DNA of 64,000 nucleotides from Marthasterias glacialis (GCA_911728455.2 OU452240.1:9319352-9383351), one strand, 5' to 3'. Numbered from the stretch's first letter, positions 21,401-33,530 are shown. Notes: generated by a model from the letters alone, not told the origin. Numbers and translations are program-made.

Positions 21401-22740
21401 GCAAAGACCACATCCTTCATGTTCTCATCGTGACCAGCCTGCTGCAGTCTAAAAACTAATGGTAGTGTCCCTAATCTTGGACCATCTTTTCACATTGGCT
21501 TGGCCAATAACAGTCATGTGCCAAGCGAGCCGCTTTCGCTGCAAACGGATTGCCAATCCTGGCAGCTTTAGCGAAGGCATTCTCCCGTTTTTCAGGCGAT
21601 GACTTCACTGGCCGGCCGCGGCCACCGCCACCGTTTTTTTTGTTATGGCGATTGGGGGAGTGGACATTATGCAGCTATCATATAAGTAGATAGATCAGCT
21701 GTCTGGGATAAACATTCCCCGTCGTCGTCACTCGTGTGCGTAGCGCAGGCAACACGTTACAATAGTATGGGGATAATAGCTAAGGGTACAGACTAAAACC
21801 CTCGTAAAAAACGTAATTATTGGTGTGGGTCCCTACCCCTCCGACAAGCTCCCATGCTTACGGCTAGACCGACCGGCAAGCTGGGGAGTTCATGCCCCGG
21901 GGTTTGTCTCTCTGGCCCCACGAGACACGGCACCGGCTGTACGGGATATGCCCCAAGGTTTACGTTCCGCTAGCTCCCACGCTGGTGCGCCGTAAAAGAC
22001 ACGCTTCGGTCGCACGGACTCTCTGAATGCGAATTTTTATTACGTTCGATTTTTCATCATTATTTACAAATTGTATCAATAATCTGAATACAAAGGATTT
22101 AAATTTGGTTCAGTAATTTACTTTTATACGGCTGGAAGTAAAACTAACTCCGAAGGTCACGTGATTTATCCGAACCACTTTTTTGGTTCAGATAAATCGT
22201 TTTTTTGAAAAATGCTCAAAACGGCAAAATTTGATGGTTTCTTTTAGGAACGTTCTTCTCCATTCCTGAAAGACCTTTGAAGTCATATGTTAGCCTATTC
22301 TGTAGCCCAAATGGCCCAACGAAGCCGGTGTGCACCTTTAATGTGTTTTCGAATCTTTAAGAGTCGAGCTCTGAATTTCGATGGGGCCATTTCATACATC
22401 ATTTCAGTTCTTAAAGGTACCCGACTTACTTTGGTATGCCCAAAGTTATAATAAATGACCATGGGGTGAATTGGAGTGCCAGTCAAGACTTAGACTTGTG
22501 TTATTTACGATCAGTGTGCGGCCGCAAGTTGTTTTCACAAAGTACATACCGCCCTGTGCCAAGGATCCTTAGCACAGGGGTCAATCAATTACTGTACGGA
22601 GACAGGTGGCTGCTGTCTTTCAACACTCCTAATACTCTGCAGTGGTTAGGGTCTGGCCAATGAAAGTCTGCTGGCTTGTGGGTATACCAGGGATGAGGTT
22701 TACATGGAATCTTGGCTTTTTTGGCCCATTAAAAAAAATT
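21401..22740. other. no gene recognised; GC-richer block inside
   Basis: 21600-22020 is clearly richer in GC than the surroundings (GGCCGGCCGCGGCCACCGCC near 21611). It has no convincing frame, tRNA or terminal repeat. The remainder is plain AT-rich sequence. Confidence 0.4.
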
Positions 22741-23814
22741 ATGACCATATTTGGTAACACGTGACTCATCACTATAATTTTTCTGGCAAAAAATAAAAAA
22801 TAAGTGGAAACTAGAAAACAGAGAAGGACCCTCCCTAACCTTGGTATGTGGTGAAAGAATCATGTTCCTAGCTCTCACCATTTTTAAATGAAGAGCTACT
22901 TCCGGTTTGACCGGAAGTAGATGTCATGAAGGTCACCTAATGTTTCACAAATGAAGTATTTTCCTAACCTTGATATTTCTCGAAACAATCATGTTCCTAA
23001 CTCTAACCACTTTTACATGAGGAGCTACTTCCGGTTTGACCGGAAATAGAGGTCATAGAGGTCACCCGATTTGCAACAGAGAATGACCCTTCATAACCTT
23101 GGTTTTTGTTTCACAAATGAAGTCTTTCCCTAACCTTGATATTTCTCGAAACAATCATGTTCCTAGCTCTTAGCAATTTTATATAAAGAGCTACTTCCGG
23201 TTTGACCGGAAGTAGATGTCACAGAGGTCAATTATTTTGTCATAAAGAAAGACCCTCCCTTACTTTGACATTTGTCGAAAAAATAAAGTTCATATCTCAA
23301 ACGGTTGATTTTTTTTTAATGTTTAAAGTTTTAAATAAGCCCTGTACTAAAGACTAACAAAGTGTGGGGCGCGCAGCTTGCAAAGAGACTGAAAACGTCG
23401 CGTGGTTAATGTACGTGTCAATGGGGCATCGATCTCACACACAGCCACTCCCACACAAGCATGTGTACATGTATAATGGATTTTGGACAGCAATGTCGGA
23501 CACGCTTGAACGCACACGGACAATCGATTTGCGTTAAAGGTCAAAATGGTGTCACCCCAATGTAAAAGTTTGAGAAAGCTCAATTCTCTACAATCTGATG
23601 TAAGATTTGTGATCATGTGATAAGTACTTCTTAAAATATAAATTTTTGACATTTTCACAAACCGGAAGACAAGGTCAAATTGAAATTATGTCTGTGAGGC
23701 GCAGTTTTGCATGACCTTTCCGATGATTTATAGATTGTATATCTACACGCTTAGGAAGTATGCTTTTGTTAGCGGACAACCTTCGGGGAGAAGAAGAAGA
23801 AGAAGTATTAAAAA
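22741..23814 (-). mobile_element. Helitron-like element, reverse, 3' part damaged
   Basis: This is the inverse of 40326-41624: the TTCTTCTTC 5' start lies at the right edge (near 23795-23812). Three modules carry 'AGAGCTACTTCCGGTTTGACCGG' palindromes (near 22893, 23027, 23190), each with 'CATGTTCCTA' and 'CTAACCTTG' blocks. The characteristic 3' hairpin and CTAG were not found at the left edge. Confidence 0.6.
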
Positions 23815-25011
23815 CTAGAAATTTAGAGTTTGTGGACAAACTCACGGTGTTCGGCTTGAACGTATTAAAGAGATCGCGTAATTGAAAATTTTAAGGTCAA
23901 TATTGTGTGAAAGTTTTTGTCTCTTGTGCTATTTATTTGTACCTTTTGTTGATCTTTATGCATGAGGGTTTGTCATATGAAACTTCAACTTTCGGTTTTG
24001 ACAGGAACTAAAGGCCAAATGGGGTCAAACTTTGTACACGATATCTAGAATTGCCTGAGAGCTTTAAATTGATGTCATGGTTATTAATTTACCACGTTTC
24101 ATTAAAAAGATACATATTTTTGTATGTACAAACTTCAACTTCCGGTTCTACCGGAAGTGAAGGTCAAATGGGGTCACACATTGTACAAAATTTGTAGAAT
24201 CGCAGAACGGCCTTAAAATCAGGTTATTATATTAATGTACAAATTTACGATATTCAGATATGAATTTTTATATAAAAAACTACTACTTCCGGTTTCGACC
24301 GGAAGTAAAGTTCAAATGGGGTCACACTCTGTGTAAGATATTTTTAATACTTCAAGACCTTTCATATGGTGTAAAGATCATGTTTGTAGCATGTATTATT
24401 CTTAAGATATGATTATTTTAGTATAAAACTTCAATTTAATGTAATGATGTCATCGATGACGTCATCATTCAAAATTTTTTGCTTTGTCATGTACGCACTG
24501 TAGTCTAGGTATATAGTAAGTTTCAAGTCCGTAGATGCTTTATTTTCCTCGTGTATCAATTTCGTTGTGACGTAGCTATGACGTCATATATCACAATTCT
24601 AAAATGCTCTTGAGCTAAAGAAAATATTATTCATTGTAAGTTTGTTGATATTTTTAATCACTTAGGCTCTAGAGCCCCAAACAACATGATTTGTCACTTT
24701 AACTTCCGGTTTCTACCGGAAGTAAAGGTCAAATTAGGTCACGATGTGCATACAATTTGTCCAACATTACAAGACCTTTCATATGCACCAACGATTTTGA
24801 ATGTAGCATTTGCCGTTCTTGAGTTATGATTTTTTTTTAATTATTTAACGTTTATTTTACATCATGACGTCATCAATGACGTCATCAATCCAAAAAATTT
24901 GCGGTTTCATCTACTCACTAATATCTTTGTACATGGTAAGTTTCAAGTTCATACAAGCTTAACTTTTTGAGAAAATTTGCGGACAAGTTTCGACGACTAA
25001 GAAAGCCCAGG
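23815..25011 (-). mobile_element. Helitron-like element, complete reverse copy
   Basis: On the minus strand it starts near 25011 with (T)CCTGGGCTTTCTTAGTCG. It ends at 23815 with GCCGAACACCGTGAGTTTGT, a GAGTTTGT/ACAAACTC hairpin, TAAATTT, CTAG and then T. It matches the forward copies at 30449-31671 and 41633-42810. Inside are four ACTTCCGG..CCGGAAGT palindromes and CRE dyads (near 24447 and 24863). No Rep/helicase frame, so it is non-autonomous. Confidence 0.7.
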
Positions 25012-25016
25012 AAAAA

Positions 25017-25161
25017 CTAGAAATTGAGTTTGTGAACAAACTCACGGTGTTCGGTTGAACGTAATAATATAGCGATCACATAATTCAAAATTTTAAGCTC
25101 AATATTGTGTGCAAGTTTATGTCTCTTTGTGCTGTGCGTGCTAACGGGCAAAATATTTATT
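25017..25161 (-). mobile_element. truncated Helitron-like 3' end
   Basis: A CTAG at 25017-25020, the GAGTTTGT/ACAAACTC hairpin and GGTGTTCGG follow as in the preceding element. Similarity stops at the hairpin array beginning 25162. Confidence 0.65.
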
Positions 25162-25585
25162 AGGTGTTCGGACTCTGGTCCGAAGACCTCTTGTTTTTGT
25201 TCGTTTTTAGGTGTTCGGCCATCAGCCGAACAACTATTGTTATTGTTAAGTTGTTTTTTTTAGGTGTTCGGCAAGCGGCCGAAAACCTATTGTTATTAGG
25301 TGTTCGGCCAGCAGCCGAAAACCTATTGTTATTGTTCTTTTTTTTTTTAGGTGTTCGGCCAGCAGCCGAAAACCTATTGTTATTGTTAGGTGTTCGGCCA
25401 ACAGCCGAAGACCTCTTGTTATTGTTCGAGGTTTTTTTTAGGTGTTCGGCCAACAGCCGAAGACCTCTTGTTATTGTTCGAGTTTTTTTTTTTAGGTGTT
25501 CGGCCAACAGCCGAAGAACTCTTGTTATTGTTCGAGTTTTTAGGTGTTCGGCCAACAGCCGAAAACCTCTTGTTATTGTTCGAGT
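25162..25585 (+). repeat. hairpin-poly(T) array, nine units
   Basis: Units start AGGTGTTCGG at 25162, 25209, 25262, 25298, 25349, 25388, 25440, 25494 and 25542. Each folds into an 11-12 bp hairpin whose second arm ends ..CCGAA(A/G)ACCT. Then comes (A/C)T(A/C)TTGTTATTGTT-like sequence and, for most, a T run of variable length. Loop-side stem bases change together: GGAC/GTCC in the first unit, GGC/GCC in the rest. The near-identical duplicate at 51133 has only two units. Confidence 0.9.
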
Positions 25586-26404
25586 TTTTTTTTTTTACTT
25601 TTACTTCTTCTTCTTCTTCCCGGGAACTTATATCCAAAAGATAACTCAAGATTGAAATTGAATTGAACCTTGAAACTTGGCACATACTTGAACCTTAACT
25701 TGAAGACGGCACTTGAACAATGACGTCATCATGACGTCATCTGGTGTCGAATTACGTTAAATCAAAGTTTAATAATTAAAAAAATCATAACTCCTGAAGT
25801 ACACAATGGATTTTTACAATCTATACCTCATCGGAAAGGTCTTTGAAAAATAATTAAATGTCTCACAGAGATGACCTCAACTTGACCTTGTCTTCCGGTT
25901 CAAACCGGAAGTTGAAGCAAAAAATGCTTAAAAAGTCAGAATTTAAGCTGTGGAGTCAATATGAAACAGAATTTGGACATGGTTTCAGTGTACGAAGTAA
26001 AATGTAGTTTATGACCTTTGAAAATATTACATTGATGACGTCATCAAATGTTACAGTTTGTTACGACGACGAGTTTAAAAATAATTTTTTTTTTATTTCA
26101 AATTTTTTTTGAGCAAACTACATGTTGAATTTTTTAGTAATAAATAACGACTATAAAAGCCAAATTGTGAAATTTAAACAAAATTGGCCGTTGCATAACG
26201 AAGTTATATTAAGGTGAAAAGTGCCGTTTTTAGCGCGATCGCCGATAGAGTATGTACAGTTACCTTACTGTATTGCACCTCGTGCGTGTGCACTCTAGGC
26301 TTTTACTGCATGCTGTGTATATACTTACACGCAACAAGTCAGGTCTTGTCACAGTTCATCGAACTTTGCGGTGTGTTGTTAAGTTCTGCGTGTGTGTGTG
26401 TAAT

Positions 26405-26425
26405 AATGGCGACGCAAAGAAAACA
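26405..26425 (+). other. captured first-exon-like segment in element C
   Basis: ATGGCGACGCAAAGAAAACAT is followed directly by GTAAGT, a consensus splice donor, and preceded by a GC-richer, promoter-like stretch (26215-26400). The same segment is at about 52054 and, with an altered donor, at 34761. It looks like the start of a host gene picked up by the element. The donor gene is not identified. Confidence 0.35.
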
Positions 26426-27848
26426 TGTAAGTCATGCCAAGTTCAGTGTGGAAATGTTTCCCTTTATGTCATTCTGGTGGCTTAATTGTGACAGGGAGAG
26501 GAAGAGGAGACTTTACTGAGACGATCACATGCTCACGTGAGTTGTTTGATGTATAATGGTGGAGAAAATGCAATTGACAAAATGATCGTCTTTCGTTCTA
26601 TATTTACCGATCACGTACGTGCTTACATACGAGAGTCACAATGTGCAACAGCGGGGCCAGAGGCACTTTACCCCCGCGAGAGTTGTTGTCGGGATACGCT
26701 GAGTAAAACTGTTTAAAAATAAAGTTTAAAAGTAAAGTCATCGCCTTTCAAAATGTCCGTGTATTTCTTTAGCCGTGCACACTTGTGTTTATGATGTTTA
26801 TCAAAGTGGGGTAGTTTTTATAAAACTTTGGAACTTTTTAATACAGATAATGAGCTCGGAATTTGAATCTGTCAAATGTCAGATTGACTGTACAGTACAC
26901 CAGTGTTCGTGATGTTACAAAATAAGACCGTTAATTTGATTTAGCGCCACCAACGTTCACTAGCGATACACACTTTGTTTTATTGACACCGCATAGATGC
27001 CGAACAAAACGGAGGGCAGCAAGGGTTAATGTTTTGATAAAAGGCAATATGAATACTATTTTGAACACACAACCTGGCGGCAGCCAATTGCACGGCGTGG
27101 AAAAGGAACACTTTGGAAAGCACGAAAACATTGTTTTTCCTGGCAGTTAAAACCAAAAAGGTAACTTGTTTTTCCTCCAGGAGTCGAGTTACAATAAATG
27201 TATGCGGTTCTTTATAATTCTTAGTGACCTGAGTTGACCTCGCTTCCTGCCCAAACCGGAAGTCCCCATGAAATACATATGATAAAGCTCTTTTTAATTA
27301 TTTTCATATTCATATTTAAAGGTTTTATTTGATTTCACTTTCAATATATCAAACAAAATCAAAACCATGTGTTATACGGTGTCTCATAGAGACCATTAAG
27401 TTGCTTTAAATGTTAATTCCTCCAAAATTTTCTTCAAATAAATAACTCAAAATTGAAATTAAACTGAACCTTGAAACTGTGCATATACTTGAACCTCAAT
27501 ATGAAGACGCGAAATAAAACAATGACGTCATGATGATGTCATCAGATGTTGAGTTACAATAAATCAAAGTTTATTCATTAAATCAGAACTCCTGAAGTGC
27601 ACAATGGATTTTTACAATCTACACATCATCGCAAAGGTCTTTTGGAAACAATTTAAATGTCTCAAAGAAATGACCCCAATTTGACCTTGTATTGCGGTTC
27701 CAACCGGAAGTTGAAGGAAAGAATTGTTATAAAGCCATTATTTTTTAGTTCTTTGGTCAGTATAAAACGAGCTTTGGACAGTGGTTTCAGTGTGTGAGTA
27801 GGTAAAGGACTCTGCGTTTTCAAGTTTAAAACTGATGACGTCATTACA

Positions 27849-28704
27849 TTAACTCTGCGCTGCCATTGATGCTTGAATTATATTCCGATGGAGTGACGTA
27901 CTATTTTCTATAGTACCCTACATACACGCGTGTCATGTTACCAATATTTATTCAAATGCTTTTCTTGACATATAACCATCTTCTAGAGGTGTCTCCCTCA
28001 CTATATATTCATTTTCAGGCCATTCCAAAAGGTGGCTGACAGCTCCTAATCAGAAAACAACCCTGACGCTAAGCCCCGCCTTTGACACCCCCCCCCGTCG
28101 CCCCCAACTTCACCCCAAATACACACACCACAACCATGCCACAACTAACAGTCGACTGGTGTTTGATCACAACTTATTCCTAGAAGATATTATCTACAAC
28201 CTCCAGGCCTCAAGCATTGAGGAAGGAAAAGACCGTAAGTCTACCCACCCAGACATCAAAGGCTGATGAACTTTCAGTATCAAACAACAACACTAAAGCC
28301 CCGCCTTCCCCCACCATCCCCAGCCCCAATACAGACTCTGGATTGGTTCAAAAGGGATACACTAGATGTCAGGCCAGGCTTCAACCAAGTGTATGATTCA
28401 TTGATGCTGCGGCAGACCATTATCAGACCACACATCTGGCCTCGTGACACAGCGCAATAAACAACAAGGCCGTATTGCTTAGCGCAGGGGTTGAAATGGA
28501 CTCCCCTGGGGCATGACTAGCTGATGGAATGTTTTGGCAGAGTACCTGGGCCGATTTTAACGGGGGATACCCTGTTTTGAAGGGAATTGACTGCTTGAGG
28601 AACACATGGAGTTTCAAAATTGTTCAAATTTAATTAAACAAGTTATTCAAAAAACACTAAAAACCGACTGTCAAAAATAGTACCCTGTTCCATCGGAGGG
28701 TTAA
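27849..28704. mobile_element. TTAA-flanked insertion in element C copy 1
   Basis: TTAA at 27849-27852 and 28701-28704 flank 848 bp that is absent from the same place in the copies near 36450, 40150, 48025 and 53500, where the sequence reads straight through TTAAACAGCG. The ends (CTCTGCGCTG and CATCGGAGGG) are only weakly inverted. Subterminal CCGATGGA..GTACTATTTT repeats face each other. This is a clean filled/empty-site comparison. Confidence 0.8.
28019..28234 (+). pseudogene. captured exon inside the TTAA element
   Basis: A 216-bp stretch has an acceptor (CATTTTCAG) and a donor (C|GTAAGT) and one frame open throughout. It encodes a Pro/Thr/His-rich part followed by 'RLVFDHNLFLEDIIYNLQ' and an acidic end. 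A second open block follows at 28278-28460. The protein family is not recognised. A captured gene fragment is the simplest reading; expression is unknown. Confidence 0.4.
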
Positions 28705-28768
28705 ACAGCGTCCTCTGGTAACAAGTTTCAAATCAATGGTGCTACGACACTAATTGTAACAGCTTTTT

Positions 28769-29021
28769 AGGTGTTCGGCCAACAGCCGAACAACTATTGT
28801 TATTGTTCTGTTTTTTAGGTGTTCGGCATTGAGCCGAAAACCTATTGTTATTGTTAAGTTTTTTTTTTTTTTTAGGTGTTCGGCCAACAGCCGAACAGCT
28901 ATTGTTATTGTTCTGTTTTTTTTTTTTTTTTTTAGGTGTTCGGCATTGAGCCGAAAACCTATTGTTATTGTTAAGTTTTTTAGGTGTTCGGCATTGAGCC
29001 GAAAACCTATTGTTATTGTTA

Positions 29022-29022
<1 letters not shown>
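28769..29022 (+). repeat. hairpin-poly(T) array, five units
   Basis: Units start at 28769, 28817, 28874, 28934 and 28982, with loops CAACA or ATTGA inside CGGC/GCCG stems. T runs between units vary; the last run is about 38 T up to 29060. The duplicate locus at 53566 has one unit. Confidence 0.9.
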
Positions 29023-29059
<37 letters not shown>

Positions 29060-29060
<1 letters not shown>

Positions 29061-30289
29061 CCTCGTATTCTTATCAGCGAACCTTCTCCGTCGATTTTTA
29101 ACAAAAGTAAAGCTTATATGAACTTGAAACTTATCAGGAACATGAACCATAGTTACTAGATGAAACCGCAACTTTTTTAGAATGATGACGTCATTGATGA
29201 CGTCATTATGCTAAATAAACCATTAATAATTAGAAAATTCATATCTTGAGAACCAGAAAAGCTACGTACGAGATTCTTTCAAAACATAAAAGTTCTTGTA
29301 ATGACCTTTTATTGTCGTGCACAACTTGACCTCATTTGACCTTTACTTCCGGTCGAAACCGGAAGTTCAAAATTTCAAAAAATCATATCTCAAGAACTGC
29401 TAATGATATTGTCAAAATTTGAATGACAGTTTGAAGATCGGTTAGCCTGCTCAAACTTTTGCACAGACATAATACCAGTTTGACATTGTCTTCTGGCCGT
29501 AAAAGATGACGTCATTGATTGCGTCATTATATTAAATCAAAGTTTAATATTTAAAAAATCCATATCTGAAGAACCGTATATGTTACATACAAGATCTTTG
29601 CACCATATGAAAGCTTTTCGATTACTCTACAAATCTTACACAGTGTGTGACCCCATTTGACCTTGACTTCCGGTCGAAACCGGAAGTTAAAATGTCATTT
29701 TTTCCAAAAAATCCTATTTCAATAAAAAACAGGCTATAGTAATAACCATTACTTCATCTGCAAACACTTTAACCAGTCTACATGTCTTACAGAAAGTGTG
29801 ACCCCATTTGACCTTTACTTCCGGTCGAAACCGGAAGTTGAAGTTAACATATAAAAAGATTCATAGGTCATTAACTAAACGAGGTACAGTCTTGAAACTT
29901 ACTATTACCTTCAACTTTACTGTGCAGTAAACTGCACTGTTTTTTCTGGATGATGACGTCATCGATGACGTCATTACAATAAATCAACGTTTAATATTTC
30001 AAAAATTCATATCTGAAGAACCGTAAATGATACATACAAGATCTTTGCACCATATCAAAGATCTTCAATTACTCTGCACATCTTACACAGTTTGTGACCC
30101 CATTTGACCTTGACTTCCGGTCGAAAGAGGAAGTTGAAATTTTTTTTTCAAAAAGATTATTTTTCAATAACAAAACAGAATTCATTAATAATCATTACTT
30201 CATCTGAAAGCTCGTTAACCATTCTAAAAATTGTGTTGAAGATGTGACCCTATTTGACCCTTACTTCCGGTTGAAACGGATAATTTTTT
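29060..30289 (+). mobile_element. Helitron-like element R, copy 1, native 3' end replaced
   Basis: Starts TCCTCGTATTCTTATCAGCG and matches 53634-54863 nearly base for base, with ETS palindromes near 29345, 29667 and 29818 and CRE dyads near 29184 and 29952. After GAAACGGATAAT the sequence switches to TTTTT and a hairpin array, whereas the 53634 copy continues to its own hairpin and CTAG at 55318. Confidence 0.7.
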
Positions 30290-30428
30290 AGGTGTTCGGC
30301 CAGCAGCCGAAAACCTATTGTTATTGTTCTGTTTTTAGGTGTTCGGCTAGCGGCCGAAAACCTATTGTTATTGTTCTGTTTTTTTAGGTGTTCGGCCAGC
30401 AGCCGAAAACCTATTGTTATTGTTCTGT
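30290..30428 (+). repeat. hairpin-poly(T) array, three units
   Basis: Units at 30290, 30337 and 30386 (loops CAGCA, TAGCG, CAGCA), separated by short T runs. They sit exactly where element R loses its native 3' end. Confidence 0.9.
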
Positions 30429-30448
30429 TTTTTTTTGTTTTTTTTTTT

Positions 30449-31671
30449 CTGGGCTTTCTTAGTCGTCGAAACTTGTCCACAAATTTTCTCAAAAAGTTAA
30501 GCTTGTATGAACTTGAAACTTACCATGTACAAACATATTAGTGAGTGGATGATACAGAAACTTTTTTGGAATGATGACGTCATTGATGACGTCATGACGT
30601 TAAATAAACGTTAAATAATTCAAAAATTTAATAACTCAAGAACGGCAAATGCTACATTCAAAATCTTTAATGCATATGAAAGGTCTTGTGATGTGGGACA
30701 AATTGTATGCACACCGTGACCCCATTTGACCTTTACTTCCGGTAGAAACCGGAAGTTAAAGTTAAAGTTCATGTTATTTGGGGCTCTAAAGCCTAAGTGA
30801 TTAAAAATATCAACTAACTTTCAATGAATAATATTTTCTTTAGCTCAAGAGCAATCTAGAAATGTGACACGTGACCTCATAGCTTTGTCACAACGAAATT
30901 GATACACGAGGTCGAAAAAAAAATTATTTTGCTATCTCAAAAACTAAAGCATGTACGGACTTGATACTTACTACATACTTACACCACAGTGTGTATATGA
31001 CAAAGCAAAATTTTGGGAATGATGACGTCATCGATGACGTCATTACATTAAATTGAAGTTTTATACTAAAATAATCATATCTTAAGAATAATACATGCTA
31101 CATACATGATCTTTACACCATATGAAAGGTCTTGAAGTACTCAACAAATCTTACACAGGGTGTGACCCCATTTGACCTTCACTTCCGGTCGAAACCGGAA
31201 GTAGTAGTTTTGTTATGAAAAATCGATTCTGAATTACGTAAATTTGTATATTAATTGTATAACTTAATTTTAAAGCCCCTCGACGATTCTACAAATATTT
31301 ACAAAGTGTGACCTCATTTGACCTTCACTTCCGGTCGAAACCGGAAGTATAAGTTTGTACTACAAAAATATGTACTTTATTAATGAAACGTGGTACATTA
31401 ATAATCGTTACATCAATTTAAAGCTCTCTGACAATTCTAGATACCATGCACAAGGTGTGACCCCATTTGACCTTTAGTTCCTGTCAAACCGGAAGTTGAA
31501 GTTTCATATGACAAACCTTCATGAATAAAGATAAAAAAGTACAACTAAATATTTCGCCCGTCAGCATAGCACAAATAGACAAGAAACGTGCTCACAATAT
31601 TGACCTTAAAATTTTCAATTACGTAATTAAGCCGAACACCGTGAGTTTGTCCACAAACTCTAAATCTCTAG
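30449..31671 (+). mobile_element. Helitron-like element Q, complete forward copy
   Basis: Starts TCTGGGCTTTCTTAGTCG and ends with GCCGAACACCGTGAGTTTGT, a GAGTTTGT/ACAAACTC hairpin and CTAG at 31668-31671, followed by T. Inside are CRE dyads near 30574 and 31023 and palindromes ACTTCCGGT..ACCGGAAGT near 30737, 31181 and 31327. 5' TC, a 3' hairpin and CTRR-T are Helitron hallmarks. There is no Rep/helicase frame. Confidence 0.75.
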
Positions 31672-31685
31672 TTTCTTCTTTTTTT

Positions 31686-33530
31686 TCCCCCTCGTATTCT
31701 TATCAGCGAACCTTCTCCGTCGATTTTTAACAAAAGTAAAGCTTATATGAACTTGAAACTTATCAGGAACATGAACCATAGTTAGTAGATGAAACCGCAA
31801 CTTTTTTAGAATGATGACGTCATTGATGACGTCATTATGCTAAATAAACCATTAATAATTAGAAAATTCATATCTTGAGAACCAGAAAAGCTACGTACGA
31901 GATTCTTTCAAAACATAAAAGTTCTTGTAATGACCTTTAATTGTCGTGCACAACTTGACCTCATTTGACCTTTACTTCCGGTCGAAACCGGAAGTTCAAA
32001 ATTTCAAAAAATCATATCTCAAGAACTGCTAATGATATTGTCAAAATTTGAATGACAGTTTGAAGATCGGTTAGCCTGCTTACACTTTTGCACAGACATA
32101 ACACCGTTTTGAACTTGTCTTCCGGTCGTAAAACCGCGCGTTTGTGTTGACCTCCAATCATACTGCATAAAAACATGCCGTGTAGTACGACTAACTGTAG
32201 GCTGTGTGTGTGTGCTGTGTGCCTGTAATGTGCAGTCTACCACAACGCGCTCTATGATTCGATTGTACAACCCATCGTGGCCGGCTTTGTGCATTGCAGG
32301 CAGTCTTATGCAAGTCGCGCGCAACACTTTTTTTCACGACGCTGGGCTAGTCTTTAAAAGTAAAGCCTGTATGAACTTGAAACTTATCATGAACATGAAC
32401 CTCAGTGATTAGATGAAACCGCGACTTTTTTTGGAATGATGACGTCATTGGAGATCAATGGCAACAAAGGGGTTCGATACGGTCTATACGATATATACCT
32501 TATGACACCGGTGGTGTGCCAACGTTTGCAACCAACCAACCCCCCCCCCCCAAAAAAAAAAAAAAAAAAAAAAAAAATGCGTGACGGGTTGTGCGCCGCC
32601 AACGTTGGCAACCGCGGCTTGGCGAACGTACTTTTATTTTTTAGCGTTGGTTTTAGGAAAATTATTTACTTACTTGCGAGGGGGTGACGTTTGCGGGTGA
32701 TTTAAAAGTGGCGGACAGTAACAACAAGATGGAGGGAAGGTAAGCAGACGACATCACTTCGTTTTCTCGAGAGGAATTAAATAAGTAAATTTTAATGATG
32801 TTGTAACACTTGTGTGTAACTGTTATGTTACAGGAAGTAGGCCTAGGCCTATGTTTAACATTTTAATTCCATTCCTATTCTCAATCTCAGTCATGTCAGT
32901 CACAGTCACTCAGTACTGTAGTGTTAGTTATACTAAAATAATCATATCTTAAGAATAATACATGCTACATACATGGTCTTTACACCATATGAAAGGTCTT
33001 GAAGTACTAAACAAATCTTACACAGGGTGTGACCCCATTTGACCTTCACTTCCGGTCGAAACCGGAAGTAGTAATTTTGTTATGAAAAATCGTTTCTGAA
33101 TTACGTAAATTTGTGTATTAATATAATAACTTAATTTTAAAGCCCCTCGACGATTCTACATGTTTACACCTCATTTGACCTTCACTTCCGGTCGAAACCG
33201 GAAGTATAAGTTTGTACAACAAAAATATGTATCTCATTAATGAAACATGGTACATTAATAATCCTTACATCAATTTAAAGCTTTCTGACAATTCTAGATA
33301 CCATGCACAAGGTGTGACCCCATTTGACCTTTAGTTCCTGTCAAACCGGAAGTTGGAGTTTCATATGACAAACCTTCATGCATAAAGATAAAAAAGTATT
33401 AAAAAAATATTTCGCCCGTCAGCATAGCACAAATTAATAGACAAAAAACCTGCACACATTATTGACCTTAAAATTACGTAATTAAGCCGAACACCGTGAG
33501 TTTGTTTGTCCACAAACTCTAAATTTCTAG
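31686..33530 (+). mobile_element. Helitron-like element R, copy 2, with foreign insert
   Basis: 5' CCCCCTCGTATTC; CTAG at 33527-33530 after the shared hairpin. The middle (about 32110-32930) is unrelated to other R copies except 42898-44726. It holds a GC-richer part, a C/A homopolymer tract near 32541-32576 and a first-exon-like piece at 32730. The whole is a near-identical duplicate of 42898-44726. Confidence 0.7.
32730..32740 (+). other. captured first-exon-like segment (second type)
   Basis: AACAACAAGATGGAGGGAAG is followed by GTAAGC, a good splice donor, downstream of GTGGCGGACAG. The same arrangement is at about 43931. It resembles a 5'UTR plus the first codons of a host gene taken up by the element. 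Confidence 0.3.

Larger units (their letters stand above)
25590..28768 (+). mobile_element. large Helitron-like element C, copy 1
   Basis: 5' TTCTTCTTCTTCTTCCCGGG, CRE dyads near 25720, 26037 and 27521, ETS-like palindrome near 25889, and a first-exon-like insert at 26214-26530. The shared tail ends GTAACAGCTTTTT at the hairpin array instead of the CTAG end seen at 51130. It is nearly identical to 51251-53565. It is interrupted by the TTAA element at 27853-28700. Repeated short frames inside are conserved only because the copies are young. Confidence 0.65.

Noticed and set aside
25160..25685. Frames of 84-163 codons on both strands, rich in RTPKK, NNNNRFSA or LLLLFE
   Set aside because: They are read-through translations of hairpin-poly(T) units; the protein repeats mirror the DNA repeat, and the same happens at 28.8, 30.3 and 51.2 kb.
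26931..27131. 66-codon minus-strand frame repeated near 35529, 39228 and 52580
   Set aside because: Same reasoning: it follows the repeat copies, with no initiation or splicing support.
27662..27844. 60-codon minus-strand frame repeated in five C copies
   Set aside because: Similarity is explained by DNA-level duplication. Changes do not favour synonymous positions by eye, and it overlaps the CRE/ETS modules.
23815..31671. A single 7.9-kb TIR transposon, since the ends at 23815 and 31671 are inverted repeats
   Set aside because: The same terminus recurs at several other places in both orientations, each with its own hairpin and CTAG, so the two ends belong to separate elements.
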